NCBI RefSeq assembly: GCF_031344055.1
Contig: NZ_JADBEN010000001.1
DNA: 64,000 nt
Direction: 5' to 3' (one strand)
From: Methylobacillus flagellatus_A
Lineage (GTDB): Bacteria > Pseudomonadota > Gammaproteobacteria > Burkholderiales > Methylophilaceae
The notes beneath the pieces are model-generated. The model saw nothing but the letters and a program-made list of their open reading frames with translations, ran no database searches and was not told the DNA's origin. The position numbers were made by a program, and so were the translations under genes. Positions 51,301-59,590 of this stretch are shown here, piece by piece; position 1 is the first letter of the stretch, and every line of letters starts with the position of its first letter.

Positions 51301-52317
51301 ATGACACGTAAAATCACATTATTGCTGACCATGCTGGCATTGTGCATGCCGCCGGCATTGGCCTATGCAGCGGAAAAAAAACCGCAGAAGACTGCTTCAA
51401 GCAAGACCAAGGCAAGCAAGAAGGTAGTCGCCAAGAAGAAGACCAAGACGACGGTAGCCAAGAAAAATGAGGCCAGCGGCCGCATTATCAGCACGATACG
51501 CTCCAACAGCGCCGTCGCCACAGCCAGCCCCAGCGTGTTCAAGGATGACGGCACCGGCTTGAAATTGGCTTCCAGCAAGGCGATGATCGTGAATCAGGAT
51601 TCTGGCGAGATATTGTTTGCCAAGGGCACGGATATTGCCGCGCCGATCGCTTCGCTGACCAAGCTGATGACGGCGATGGTGGTGCTGGACGCCCAGCTGG
51701 ATATGGAAGAAAAGCTGCGTGTCACGCGGGATGACATCGACACGCTCAAGGGAACCGGTTCGCGCATGCCGATCGGCGCCTCGCTGACGCGTGCGGAAAT
51801 GCTGCAGCTTGCCTTGATGGCCTCGGAAAACCGTGCGGCTTCGGCACTGGGTCGCCACTACCCGGGCGGCGTGGATGCGTTCGTCGCGGCGATGAATGCC
51901 AAGGCGTTGCAATTGGGCATGCTGCATTCGCGTTTTGCCGACCCTACCGGCTTGAACAGCGCCAATGTCTCCACTGCTGAGGACTTGGTGAAGATGGTGC
52001 GCGCAGCATACCAATATCCCGAGATTCGCCACGTATCGACCAGCACTTCCTATGCTGTACCGGTCAACGGTACGCGTGCGCCATTGCAGTATGTGAACAG
52101 CAATGTGCTGGTGCGCAACAGCGACTGGGTGATTGGCCTGTCCAAGACCGGCTACATCAACGAAGCAGGGCGCTGCCTGGTGATGCAGGCGCAGGTTGGA
52201 GGGCAGCCCTTGATTATTGTCTTGCTGGACTCGTTCAGCAAAAATGCGCGGGTGGGCGATGCGCAGAAAATCCGCAAATGGATCGAGAGCAGCAACAGCC
52301 ATCGCAATGCAAGCTGA
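51301..52317 (+). CDS. pbpG: Penicillin-binding D-alanyl-D-alanine endopeptidase (PBP7 type)
   Basis: A 338-residue secreted serine peptidase that trims peptidoglycan cross-links. A signal peptide (LLLTMLALCMPPALAYA) is followed by an unusually basic linker (about 23-60, runs such as KTKASKKVVAKKKTKT) and the peptidase S11 domain with SLTK (nucleophile Ser and Lys, about 117-120), SEN (about 177) and KTG (about 281). The lack of a C-terminal amphipathic anchor fits PBP7/PbpG rather than DacA. The basic linker may bind anionic wall or LPS polymers. It has its own terminator. Confidence 0.9.
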   Translation: MTRKITLLLTMLALCMPPALAYAAEKKPQKTASSKTKASKKVVAKKKTKTTVAKKNEASGRIISTIRSNSAVATASPSVFKDDGTGLKLASSKAMIVNQDSGEILFAKGTDIAAPIASLTKLMTAMVVLDAQLDMEEKLRVTRDDIDTLKGTGSRMPIGASLTRAEMLQLALMASENRAASALGRHYPGGVDAFVAAMNAKALQLGMLHSRFADPTGLNSANVSTAEDLVKMVRAAYQYPEIRHVSTSTSYAVPVNGTRAPLQYVNSNVLVRNSDWVIGLSKTGYINEAGRCLVMQAQVGGQPLIIVLLDSFSKNARVGDAQKIRKWIESSNSHRNAS

Positions 52318-52331
52318 AGCATTCATTTAAT

Positions 52332-52358
52332 AAAAAAGCGGCTTAGAGCCGCTTTTTT
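52332..52358. terminator. Bidirectional terminator between pbpG and topA
   Basis: AAAAAAGCGGCT-TAG-AGCCGCTTTTTT is symmetrical with A- and T-runs on either side, so it can stop both converging transcripts. Confidence 0.93.
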
Positions 52359-52412
52359 ATTATCTCGACCAGCCTTGGGTTCGGTTGGAGATCGTCTGGG
52401 AAGCGTTCCGGG

Positions 52413-54947
52413 TTATTCGCTCTCGCTGGCAGCCGTCTTTTTCTTGCGCGTCGTGGTCGCCGTTTTCTTGGTGCCGGCTGCTTTTTTCGCAGGCGCCTTG
52501 CCTTTCTTTGCCGGGGCGTCCTTTGCCGCCTTGGCTGACAACAGCTCCAGTGCCTGTTCCATGGTCAGGCTTTCCGGCTCCTGGCTCTTGGGCAGGGTGG
52601 CGCGCAGTTTGCCATGCTGCACATAAGGCCCGAAGCGGCCGGAGTAGACGGCGATGTTGCCTGTGCCGTCCGGATGGGCGCCCAGCTCCTTGATAGGGGC
52701 GGGGCCGGAGTTGGCTTGCGCCAATAGTTCGACCGCGCGCGCCATGTCAATATCAAAGACGCTGTCGTTCTTGGGGATGGACTTGAACTTGCCGTCATGG
52801 TTGACGTAAGGTCCGAAGCGCCCGATATTGGCGACCACTTTCTTGCCGGTTTCCGGGTGCTGGCCCAGGTCGCGCGGCAGTGCAATCAGCTTTAGCGCCG
52901 TCTCCATATCCAGGCTGGCAACGGAGATTTCCTTGGGAATGCTGACGCGCTTGGGCTTCTTCTTGCTGTCTGCCTCGGACAGGCCGATCTGCAGATAGGG
53001 GCCGTACGGGCCGTTCAGCAGCAGGATATCCTTGCCGCTTTCCGGTTCCTGGCCGATCACGGTCGGCTCGTTGCTGTTGGTATTGGCGCTCGGATTGCGG
53101 ATGTAGTCGCACTCCGGATAGCCCGAACAGCCGATGAACTTGCCGAAGCGTCCTAAGCGGGATTGCAGAGGCTTGCCGCATTTCGGGCAGGCTTCGTCGA
53201 GCGCCTCGACGCCGGGACGCTCCACGTTGCTCTTTTCATGGATCTGGTTGTTGAAACCCTGCCAGAATTCGTTGAGCACTGGAATCCACTCGCGCTCGCC
53301 TTCGGCAATATCATCCAGCTCGTTTTCCAAGTTGGCGGTAAAGCCGTAGTCGACGTAGCGCGTGAAATGCTCGGTGAGGAATTTGTTCACCACGCGGCCG
53401 ACATCGGTAGGGGTGAAGCGCTTCTTGTCCAGCAGGACGTATTCGCGGTCCTGCAAGGTGGAAATGATGCTGGCGTAGGTGGAGGGGCGGCCGATGCCGA
53501 ACTCTTCCAAGGCCTTGACCAAGCTGGCTTCCGAATAGCGCGGCGGCGGCTCGGTGAAATGCTGGTCGCCGAATATTTTCTGTACGGCGAGCACTTCGCC
53601 GGTTTCGAGGTGAGGCAGCTTGCTCTCGCCTTCCTCCTCCTCGTCGTCCACGCCTTCCATATAGACGGCGATAAAGCCCGGGAACACCAGCGTTTGGCCG
53701 GTGGCACGGAACAGGTTGGCTTCGCTGCCGACGGCAAGGTCGATGCTGACGGCGTCGAACTTGGCCTGAGTCATCTGGCACGCCAGGGCGCGCTTCCAGA
53801 TCATTTCATACAGCTTGAACTGCTCGTCGGTAAGGAACGCGCGCAGGCTGGTCGGCGTACGCGTGATGTCGGTCGGTCGGATCGCCTCGTGGGCTTCCTG
53901 CGCGTTCTTGGCCTTGGTCTTGTACATGATCGGCGACCTGGGCAGGTATTCGCTGGCGAAATTCTGCTTGATATAGTCGCGGATCTGCATGACGGCCTCG
54001 GCGGCGAGGCTGAAGCTGTCGGTACGCATATAGGTGATCAGACCCACCGTGCCGCTGCCGACGTCGATGCCTTCATACAGCTGTTGGGCGACGCGCATGG
54101 TGCGGCTGGTGGTGAACCCCAGCTTACGCACGGCTTCCTGCTGCAGCGTGGAGGTCGTGAACGGGGCGGCGGGGCTGCGGCTGCGCTGCTTTTTCTCTAC
54201 GCGGGTGACTGTGGTCTTGCCGGCGCTGACGGCAAGCAGCTTGCCGACGATTTCCTGCTGCTGCTCCTGGCTGGTGACGGTGAATTGCTCCACCTTCTTG
54301 CCGTCGAGCTGCACCAGCTTGGCATCGAACATATGCTGGTGCTTGGCGGATTCCAGGTGGATGGTCCAGTATTCCTGGCTTGTGAACGCCTCGATCTCAA
54401 GTTCGCGCTCGACGATCAGGCGCAATGCGGGACTTTGCACGCGGCCGGCGGACAAGCCGCGGCGGATTTTCTTCCACAGCAAGGGAGAAAGGTTGAAGCC
54501 GACGAGGTAATCCAAAGCCCGGCGCGCCTGCTGCGCATTCACAAGCGGCATGGAGATATCGCGCGGTTCGTCGATCGCGTTCTGCACGGCATTCTTGGTG
54601 ATTTCATGGAACACCACACGTTTCAGCAGCTTGTCCTTGAGCAGTTTCTTGCTCTTGAGGATTTCGGCGATGTGCCAGGAAATGGCTTCCCCTTCGCGGT
54701 CCGGGTCGGTGGCGAGGTAGATGGCGTCTGCCGTCTTGACCGCCTTGGCAATCGCATCCACATGGCGCGAGTTGCGGTCGATCACTTCGTACTTCATGGC
54801 GAAGTCATGTTCGGGATCGACGGCTCCCGTCTTGGGAACCAGGTCGCGCACGTGCCCATATGAGGCCAGAACCTCAAAATCCTTGCCCAGGTATTTTTTC
54901 AGGGTCTTGGCCTTGGAAGGTGATTCAACGATCAGCAGTTTTGACAT
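52413..54947 (-). CDS. topA: DNA topoisomerase I
   Basis: An 844-residue type IA topoisomerase that relaxes negative supercoils. The start at 54947 (MSKLLIVESPSKAKTLKKYLG) is canonical; the frame extends upstream without homology. Marks: Toprim motif LATDPDREGEAISWH, catalytic Tyr in GLITYMRTDSF (about residue 311), one C-terminal four-Cys zinc ribbon (CPKCGKPL...GCSGYPEC), three later repeats of the LGAHPDGTGNIAVYSGRFGPYVQ kind without cysteines, and a Lys-rich tail (KKGKAPAKKAAGTKK). It is separated from its frequent neighbours dprA/smg by almost 40 kb. Confidence 0.96.
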   Translation of the reverse strand: MSKLLIVESPSKAKTLKKYLGKDFEVLASYGHVRDLVPKTGAVDPEHDFAMKYEVIDRNSRHVDAIAKAVKTADAIYLATDPDREGEAISWHIAEILKSKKLLKDKLLKRVVFHEITKNAVQNAIDEPRDISMPLVNAQQARRALDYLVGFNLSPLLWKKIRRGLSAGRVQSPALRLIVERELEIEAFTSQEYWTIHLESAKHQHMFDAKLVQLDGKKVEQFTVTSQEQQQEIVGKLLAVSAGKTTVTRVEKKQRSRSPAAPFTTSTLQQEAVRKLGFTTSRTMRVAQQLYEGIDVGSGTVGLITYMRTDSFSLAAEAVMQIRDYIKQNFASEYLPRSPIMYKTKAKNAQEAHEAIRPTDITRTPTSLRAFLTDEQFKLYEMIWKRALACQMTQAKFDAVSIDLAVGSEANLFRATGQTLVFPGFIAVYMEGVDDEEEEGESKLPHLETGEVLAVQKIFGDQHFTEPPPRYSEASLVKALEEFGIGRPSTYASIISTLQDREYVLLDKKRFTPTDVGRVVNKFLTEHFTRYVDYGFTANLENELDDIAEGEREWIPVLNEFWQGFNNQIHEKSNVERPGVEALDEACPKCGKPLQSRLGRFGKFIGCSGYPECDYIRNPSANTNSNEPTVIGQEPESGKDILLLNGPYGPYLQIGLSEADSKKKPKRVSIPKEISVASLDMETALKLIALPRDLGQHPETGKKVVANIGRFGPYVNHDGKFKSIPKNDSVFDIDMARAVELLAQANSGPAPIKELGAHPDGTGNIAVYSGRFGPYVQHGKLRATLPKSQEPESLTMEQALELLSAKAAKDAPAKKGKAPAKKAAGTKKTATTTRKKKTAASESE

Positions 54948-55066
54948 GGACGCACGATTTGTGGGATGCAGAGCGGCAGATAATAAGAGTAAATCGCTTG
55001 CCGCACAAGAAAGCACTGTAAATTTAGGCGCTTGCCGGCAATTTTTCCTGGAGGTCGTGCCGGATG

Positions 55067-55978
55067 TCAGGCGATATTGCGCTTGAACTCGATGCGGGAG
55101 CCTTCGCTGGAAACCAGGCTCAGGGCCGGGTTGTTTTCCTTGTCGATGTCGCCGAACAGCGGATCTTCATCGTCGGCCTTGGTCTGCGACATATGCTTGA
55201 AGTCGTAGAGGTCGGTATCGCCGAGGTGGGAGGGTTCGACATTGCAGATGGCGCGGAAGATGTTGTTGACGCGGCCAGGCTGCTCGCGCTCCCAGGCATG
55301 CAGCATATCCTTGACCTTCTGCCGTTGCAGGTTTTCCTGCGAGCCGCAGAGGTCGCAAGGGATGATGGGGAAGTTCATGCCGCGCGCGTAGCTGGCGATA
55401 TCCTTCTCCGTGCAATAGGCCAGCGGGCGGATGACGTGGAATTCGCCCTTGTTGGTGGCGAGCTTGGGCGGCATGGCCTTCATCTTGGCGCCGAAGAACA
55501 TATTGAGGAATAGGGTTTCCACGATATCGTCGCGGTGGTGGCCCAATGCGATTTTATTTGCGCCCAGTTCCTGGGCGGTACGGTAGATGATACCGCGGCG
55601 CAGCCGGGAGCATAGGGAGCAGGTGGTCTTGCCCTCTGGAATCTTTTCCTTGACGATGGAGTAGGTGTCGGCCTCGACAATGCGGTGCTCGACGCCCAGT
55701 TGTTCCAGGTAGGCGGGCAGGATATGTGCGGGAAAACCAGGCTGCTTCTGGTCCAGGTTCATGGCGATCAGCTTGAAGTCGACTGGCGCGCGCTCCTGCA
55801 AGGCCAGCAGCATCATGAGCATGGTATAGGAGTCCTTGCCGCCGCTCATGCAGACGAGGATGGTATCGCCGTCCTCCACCATGTTGTAGTCGCCAATGGC
55901 CTTGCCGGTGGCGCTGATCAGGCTGTTGCGCAGCTTGAGGAAGCTGTTGGAGGCGTCGTCGGGATAGTGTTTGGTCAT
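55067..55978 (-). CDS. ttcA: tRNA 2-thiocytidine(32) synthetase TtcA
   Basis: A 303-residue iron-sulfur enzyme that thiolates cytidine 32 of certain tRNAs. The PP-loop ATP pyrophosphatase motif SGGKDSYTML stands at about residue 50. The two CXXC pairs that ligate the cluster are CSLCSRLRRG (about 122) and CDLCGSQ (about 215). The length and C-terminal part suit TtcA. It lies 14 bp downstream of the SDR gene on the same strand, probably one operon. Confidence 0.95.
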   Translation of the reverse strand: MTKHYPDDASNSFLKLRNSLISATGKAIGDYNMVEDGDTILVCMSGGKDSYTMLMMLLALQERAPVDFKLIAMNLDQKQPGFPAHILPAYLEQLGVEHRIVEADTYSIVKEKIPEGKTTCSLCSRLRRGIIYRTAQELGANKIALGHHRDDIVETLFLNMFFGAKMKAMPPKLATNKGEFHVIRPLAYCTEKDIASYARGMNFPIIPCDLCGSQENLQRQKVKDMLHAWEREQPGRVNNIFRAICNVEPSHLGDTDLYDFKHMSQTKADDEDPLFGDIDKENNPALSLVSSEGSRIEFKRNIA

Positions 55979-55992
55979 GATTAAGCAATACT

Positions 55993-56748
55993 TTAAAGAT
56001 TGAGCGAGCGGCCGCCATCGACGGCGATCACGTGTCCGGTAATGAATGGAGCGTCCTGCAGCAGGAAGCGTACGGCCTTGGCGACGTCGTCGCCTTCTCC
56101 GATGCGTTTGAGCAATGTTTGCGAGATCACGCGCTGGCGGTACACCTCGTCGAACTGCGGGTTGTTCTCAGGCCATAATACCGGCCCGGGCGCGACGGCG
56201 TTGACCCTCACTTCCGGCGCCAGTTCGTGCGCAAGGGATTTGGTAAGCGTCACCAGGCCCGCCTTGGCGACGCTGTAAACGATATATCCCTTTTTCGGGC
56301 GCTCCACGTGCATGTCGGTGATGTTGATGATGCTACCGTGGGTTTTCCTGAGTTCGGGCGCGGCGGCTTGCGACAGGAACAAAGGCGCCTTGAGGTTGGG
56401 CCCGATCAAGTCTTCCCATTGGTGCTCGTTGATGCTGCCCAGCTCGCTGGGATAATAGCTAGATGCGTTGTTTATGAGCGCGTCCAGGCGTCCGAAGTGC
56501 TGCACGGTTTCCTGCACCAGCTTGGGCAGTACGCTCAGCCTCAACAAGTCCCCCTGGATGATGGCGACGGAATTGGGGCGTTTCAGGTTGAGTTTGGATT
56601 GCAGGGTGCGCGCTTCGTCATCCGAGCTGCGATAATGGATCATCAGCCTGGCGCCTTCTGTATGTAGCAGGCGGCAGATGGCCGCACCCACACGTTTCGC
56701 ACCGCCAGTGATTAAAATGACCTTGTTTTCCAGAGAGGAATCCACCAA
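55993..56748 (-). CDS. Short-chain dehydrogenase, pteridine reductase (FolM-like)
   Basis: A 251-residue NAD(P)H-dependent SDR. The cofactor loop reads TGGAKRVGAAI, the TGxxxRxG variant found in pteridine reductases (PTR1, FolM), instead of the common TGxxxGxG. Catalytic Asn, Ser/Asp, Tyr and Lys are in NNASSYYPS, ITDMH and YSVAKAG (YSVAK). The FolM role is reduction of dihydromonapterin or dihydrobiopterin. The start is TTG 56748 or GTG 56745, with no ATG nearby. It diverges from the MidA-like gene. Confidence 0.85.
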   Translation of the reverse strand: MVDSSLENKVILITGGAKRVGAAICRLLHTEGARLMIHYRSSDDEARTLQSKLNLKRPNSVAIIQGDLLRLSVLPKLVQETVQHFGRLDALINNASSYYPSELGSINEHQWEDLIGPNLKAPLFLSQAAAPELRKTHGSIINITDMHVERPKKGYIVYSVAKAGLVTLTKSLAHELAPEVRVNAVAPGPVLWPENNPQFDEVYRQRVISQTLLKRIGEGDDVAKAVRFLLQDAPFITGHVIAVDGGRSLNL

Positions 56749-56802
56749 ATGTTCCAGACCGCGTCAAAATTCAGGAATAACGTGACATTATAATCCAATA
56801 CC

Positions 56803-57963
56803 ATGAATATCTCCGCCTTGCCTATTCCCGATGCCGACGCCATTGCCCATAGCGCCCGATTGCTTGCACTGATCCGCAAGGAGGTACTGGATGCGGGAAG
56901 CTGGATCAGCTTTGCCCGCTATATGGAACTGGCGTTGTATGCGCCGGGCCTGGGCTATTACAGCGCGGGGGCGCAAAAATTCGGCGAGGCCGGCGATTTC
57001 GTGACGGCGCCGGAAATGACGCCGCTGTTCGGCCAGACCCTGGCACGGCAAGTGATCGAGGTGCTGGCGCAAACTGGCGGCAGCGTTCTCGAGCTTGGCG
57101 CGGGACGTGGCAGGCTGGCGGCTGCCATGCTGGAAGAAATGCAGCGTGCGGATGCGTTGCCAGCGCAATACCTGATCATGGAGGTCAGCGCGGACTTGAG
57201 GGAGGTGCAGCGGCAATACCTGCAATCGACACTCGCGCCAGCGTTGTACGAGCGCGTGTCTTGGCTGGATGCCTTGCCTGCTGAGTTCACAGGCGTCGTG
57301 CTCGCCAACGAGGTGCTGGATGCAGTGCCTGTACATCTCGTGCGCAGGGAGAGCGATCATTGGCAGGAAATAGGCGTAGCCGTGGATGAGGCAGAGGCTT
57401 TGATGCTGGATTCCCGGCCCTTAATTGATGCTTCCCTGGTAAGCGGCATTGATGCGCTTGCATTGCCAGAAAACTACCAGACTGAAGTCAGCCCAGCCGC
57501 CCAGGCGCTGGTGGCAAGCTTGGCACAGTGCCTGCGGGAAGGCGTATTGCTGTTCATCGATTATGGGTTTTCGCGAGCGGAGTATTACCACCCGCAGCGC
57601 CATCAAGGCACGCTCATGTGCCATTACCGCCACCATGCCCATCCAGACCCGCTGTTGTACCCGGGCTTGCAGGATGTGACCGCCCATGTCGATTTTTCTG
57701 CCATGGCGAAGGCAGGCCTTGGGCAGGGCCTGCAGTTGCTGGGTTATTGCGGGCAGGCGCAGTTTCTCATCAATTGCGGGATTACCGACCTGATGTCGCG
57801 TGTGCCGGCGCATGACCTCAGGCGATACGCGCCGCTTGCAAGCCAGGCGCAAAAGCTGCTGTCGCCCGCGGAAATGGGCGAACTGTTCAAGGTGATTGCG
57901 CTGGGCACGGGCGTGGGGCGCCTCTCGGGTTTTGTTCGCGGCGACCGCTCGCATACCCTATAA
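56803..57963 (+). CDS. MidA/NDUFAF7-type SAM-dependent methyltransferase (DUF185)
   Basis: A 386-residue protein with the DUF185 pattern: ISFARYMELALYAPGLGYYSAG, the SAM loop VLELGAGRGRLAAAM (about residue 95), VVLANEVLDAVPVH and a LLFIDYGFSRAEYYHPQR segment. In eukaryotes this family (NDUFAF7) methylates an arginine of complex I; the bacterial substrate is not established. A TATAAT-like sequence lies 15-20 bp upstream of ATG 56803. It is followed by trmB 29 bp later. Confidence 0.88.
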   Translation: MNISALPIPDADAIAHSARLLALIRKEVLDAGSWISFARYMELALYAPGLGYYSAGAQKFGEAGDFVTAPEMTPLFGQTLARQVIEVLAQTGGSVLELGAGRGRLAAAMLEEMQRADALPAQYLIMEVSADLREVQRQYLQSTLAPALYERVSWLDALPAEFTGVVLANEVLDAVPVHLVRRESDHWQEIGVAVDEAEALMLDSRPLIDASLVSGIDALALPENYQTEVSPAAQALVASLAQCLREGVLLFIDYGFSRAEYYHPQRHQGTLMCHYRHHAHPDPLLYPGLQDVTAHVDFSAMAKAGLGQGLQLLGYCGQAQFLINCGITDLMSRVPAHDLRRYAPLASQAQKLLSPAEMGELFKVIALGTGVGRLSGFVRGDRSHTL

Positions 57964-57992
57964 TCGCGGTTTTTTCAGTGGTTGAATCAAGC

Positions 57993-58709
57993 ATGGATCA
58001 AGAAACGGCAGGCAAGGAAGACATCAGCAAGGAGGAGCTTGCGAAACGCCCGATCCGCAGCTTCGTGTTGCGCCAGGGCCGGTTGACCCATGGGCAGCAG
58101 CGCGCGCTGGATGATCTCATGCCGGTGTTTGGCGTGCCTTATGCGCCTGCCATCCTGGACCTGGGCACGCTGTTCGGGCGTGAGGGCAGCCCGAAGATCC
58201 TGGAAATCGGTTTCGGCATGGGGGATAGCACGGCCAAGATTGCGCAGAACCAGCCGGAACGGGATTTCCTCGGCGTGGAGGTGCATACTCCTGGGGTCGG
58301 CAGCCTGCTCAAGCAGATCGGCGAGCTGGAGCTCAATAACCTGCGTATCGTCCAGCACGATGCGGTGGAAGTGCTGAAGCACATGATTGCCGACGCCAGC
58401 CTGGACGGCGTGCACATTTTCTTCCCTGATCCGTGGCACAAGAAACGCCACCACAAGCGCCGGCTGATCCAGGCCGAATTCGTCAAGCTGCTATGCAGCA
58501 AGCTGAAAGCAGGCGCTTACTTGCATGTGGCGACCGACTGGCAGGAATATGCGGAATGGGTGCTGGACATCCTGCAGCAAGAGCCGCTGCTGGAGAATAC
58601 GGCGCAGGATTATGCGCCCAAGCCGGATTACCGGCCGCTGACCAAGTTCGAGAACCGCGGCATCAAGTTAGGCCACGGCGTCTGGGACATCATCTTCCGG
58701 CGTAAATAG
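57993..58709 (+). CDS. trmB: tRNA (guanine-N7)-methyltransferase TrmB
   Basis: A 238-residue enzyme that makes m7G46 in tRNA. Seen: RSFVLRQGRLTHGQQRALD before the core, SAM loop LEIGFGMGDSTAKIA, and the family motif IFFPDPWHKKRHHKRRLIQ. ATG 57993 is preferred to a GTG at 57978. Its last 42 bp overlap the 3' end of engB on the opposite strand, so the two transcripts are antisense there. Confidence 0.95.
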   Translation: MDQETAGKEDISKEELAKRPIRSFVLRQGRLTHGQQRALDDLMPVFGVPYAPAILDLGTLFGREGSPKILEIGFGMGDSTAKIAQNQPERDFLGVEVHTPGVGSLLKQIGELELNNLRIVQHDAVEVLKHMIADASLDGVHIFFPDPWHKKRHHKRRLIQAEFVKLLCSKLKAGAYLHVATDWQEYAEWVLDILQQEPLLENTAQDYAPKPDYRPLTKFENRGIKLGHGVWDIIFRRK

Positions 58710-59291
58710 CCAGCGCCCGATCACAGTCTCGGCTTCCTCCACACCTTGCTTCTTCAAGCTGGAGAACAATTGCACGCTGCAGTTGCCCCAGTTGGCCTCG
58801 AGCTCTTTCCTGACCTGCTGCAATGTCTGGTTGGCGGCCTGGCGCGACAGCTTGTCCGACTTGGTGAGCAGGGCATGGATGGGCTTGCCGCTCGGGCTGT
58901 ACCAGTCCAGCATTTGGCGGTCCAGCGGGGTGAGGGGATGGCGGCAGTCCATGACCAGCACCAGCCCGCCAATGCAGGGGCGTTGGCTCAGGTAGCTGGC
59001 CAGCGTGAGCTGCCAATGCTTGCGCATGGCTTCCGGCACCTTGGCGTAACCGTATCCGGGCAGGTCCACCAGGAAGCGGTCGTTGCCCAGGCTGAAAAAA
59101 TTGATGAGCTGGGTACGCCCGGGCTGCTTGCTCACAAAGGCAAGGCGGTTATGGTTGGCCAATGTATTCAAGGCGCTGGATTTCCCGGCATTGGATCGTC
59201 CTGCAAATGCGACCTCCACGCCGGCAGGGGGAGGCAGTTCGCTCAGCTTGTGGGCGGAAATATGAAAAGTGGCGTTTTGAAACAAGGGCAT
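58668..59291 (-). CDS. engB: Ribosome-biogenesis GTP-binding protein EngB (YihA)
   Basis: A 207-residue small GTPase required for 50S assembly and normal division. G motifs: G1 GRSNAGKSSALN, G3 DLPGYGYAKV, G4 TKSDKLSR, with switch I (GRTQLINFF). Its 5' neighbour region, 300 bp without a gene, holds a candidate small RNA on the other strand; in E. coli the same gene (yihA) neighbours Spot 42. The tail overlaps trmB by 42 bp. Confidence 0.95.
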   Translation of the reverse strand: MPLFQNATFHISAHKLSELPPPAGVEVAFAGRSNAGKSSALNTLANHNRLAFVSKQPGRTQLINFFSLGNDRFLVDLPGYGYAKVPEAMRKHWQLTLASYLSQRPCIGGLVLVMDCRHPLTPLDRQMLDWYSPSGKPIHALLTKSDKLSRQAANQTLQQVRKELEANWGNCSVQLFSSLKKQGVEEAETVIGRWLFTPEDDVPDAVA

Positions 59292-59327
59292 GAAAAGGAG
59301 AGGGCCGTCGACGGAAAGGGAAAAATA

Positions 59328-59356
59328 TTAGCACGAAGTAGGGTTTTTTATATAAA
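59328..59356 (+). promoter_or_regulatory. Promoter of the candidate small RNA
   Basis: TTAGCA (59328-59333) and TATAAA (59351-59356) lie 17 bases apart, directed away from engB. The -10 falls in an AT-rich tract (TTTTTTATATAAAAT). Transcription would start near 59363. Confidence 0.5.
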
Positions 59357-59362
59357 ATGCGG

Positions 59363-59523
59363 CCCTATTCGCAGTGTTGGTATCTAGAAAGTTGAGAGTT
59401 TGCCAGCGCGCTACGTTGAGTCAGGCCGGGAATTGTAAGTAAACCGAGTTGTTTTTGCTTCGCCTGACAACCGAAAGCCTCATATAAGCGTTAAGGGTGG
59501 CATTAGCCGCCCTTAACTTTTTA
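59363..59523 (+). ncRNA. Candidate small RNA between engB and resB
   Basis: About 160 nt with no reading frame, running from a promoter-like sequence to a strong terminator. An internal stem is seen: GTCAGGC near 59425 pairs with GCCTGAC near 59462, with GTT/AAC continuing it past a two-base bulge. The 3' end is a 12-bp hairpin with a T-tail. Position beside engB matches the loci of Spot 42 in enterics and ErsA in Pseudomonas; sequence similarity to either is not evident. Existence of the transcript is inferred. Confidence 0.5.
59490..59523 (+). terminator. Rho-independent terminator of the candidate small RNA
   Basis: GTTAAGGGTGGC (59490-59501, first base shared with the preceding G) pairs with GCCGCCCTTAAC (59506-59517) around ATTA with one wobble, followed by a T-rich tail. 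No annotated gene on the plus strand ends before it since trmB, 780 bp upstream. Confidence 0.85.
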
Positions 59524-59590
59524 TATTGCCAGGCTTGCAACCAACCATAGGCATGATGGTCTCACCTCAAATTTTTTAAATGGTCTTGTT

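Noticed and set aside
53163..54863. Very long open frame antisense to topA (566 codons)
   Set aside because: The product is low-complexity (His, Gly, Gln, Val rich) and mirrors codon bias of topA; such frames are common opposite GC-rich genes. Similar long frames opposite dgt (977-2272), metK, gltP-type and RND genes were rejected for the same reason.
59363..59523. 6S RNA, tmRNA or SRP RNA
   Set aside because: Length would suit 6S, but no long closing stem joins the two ends; tmRNA and SRP signatures are absent.
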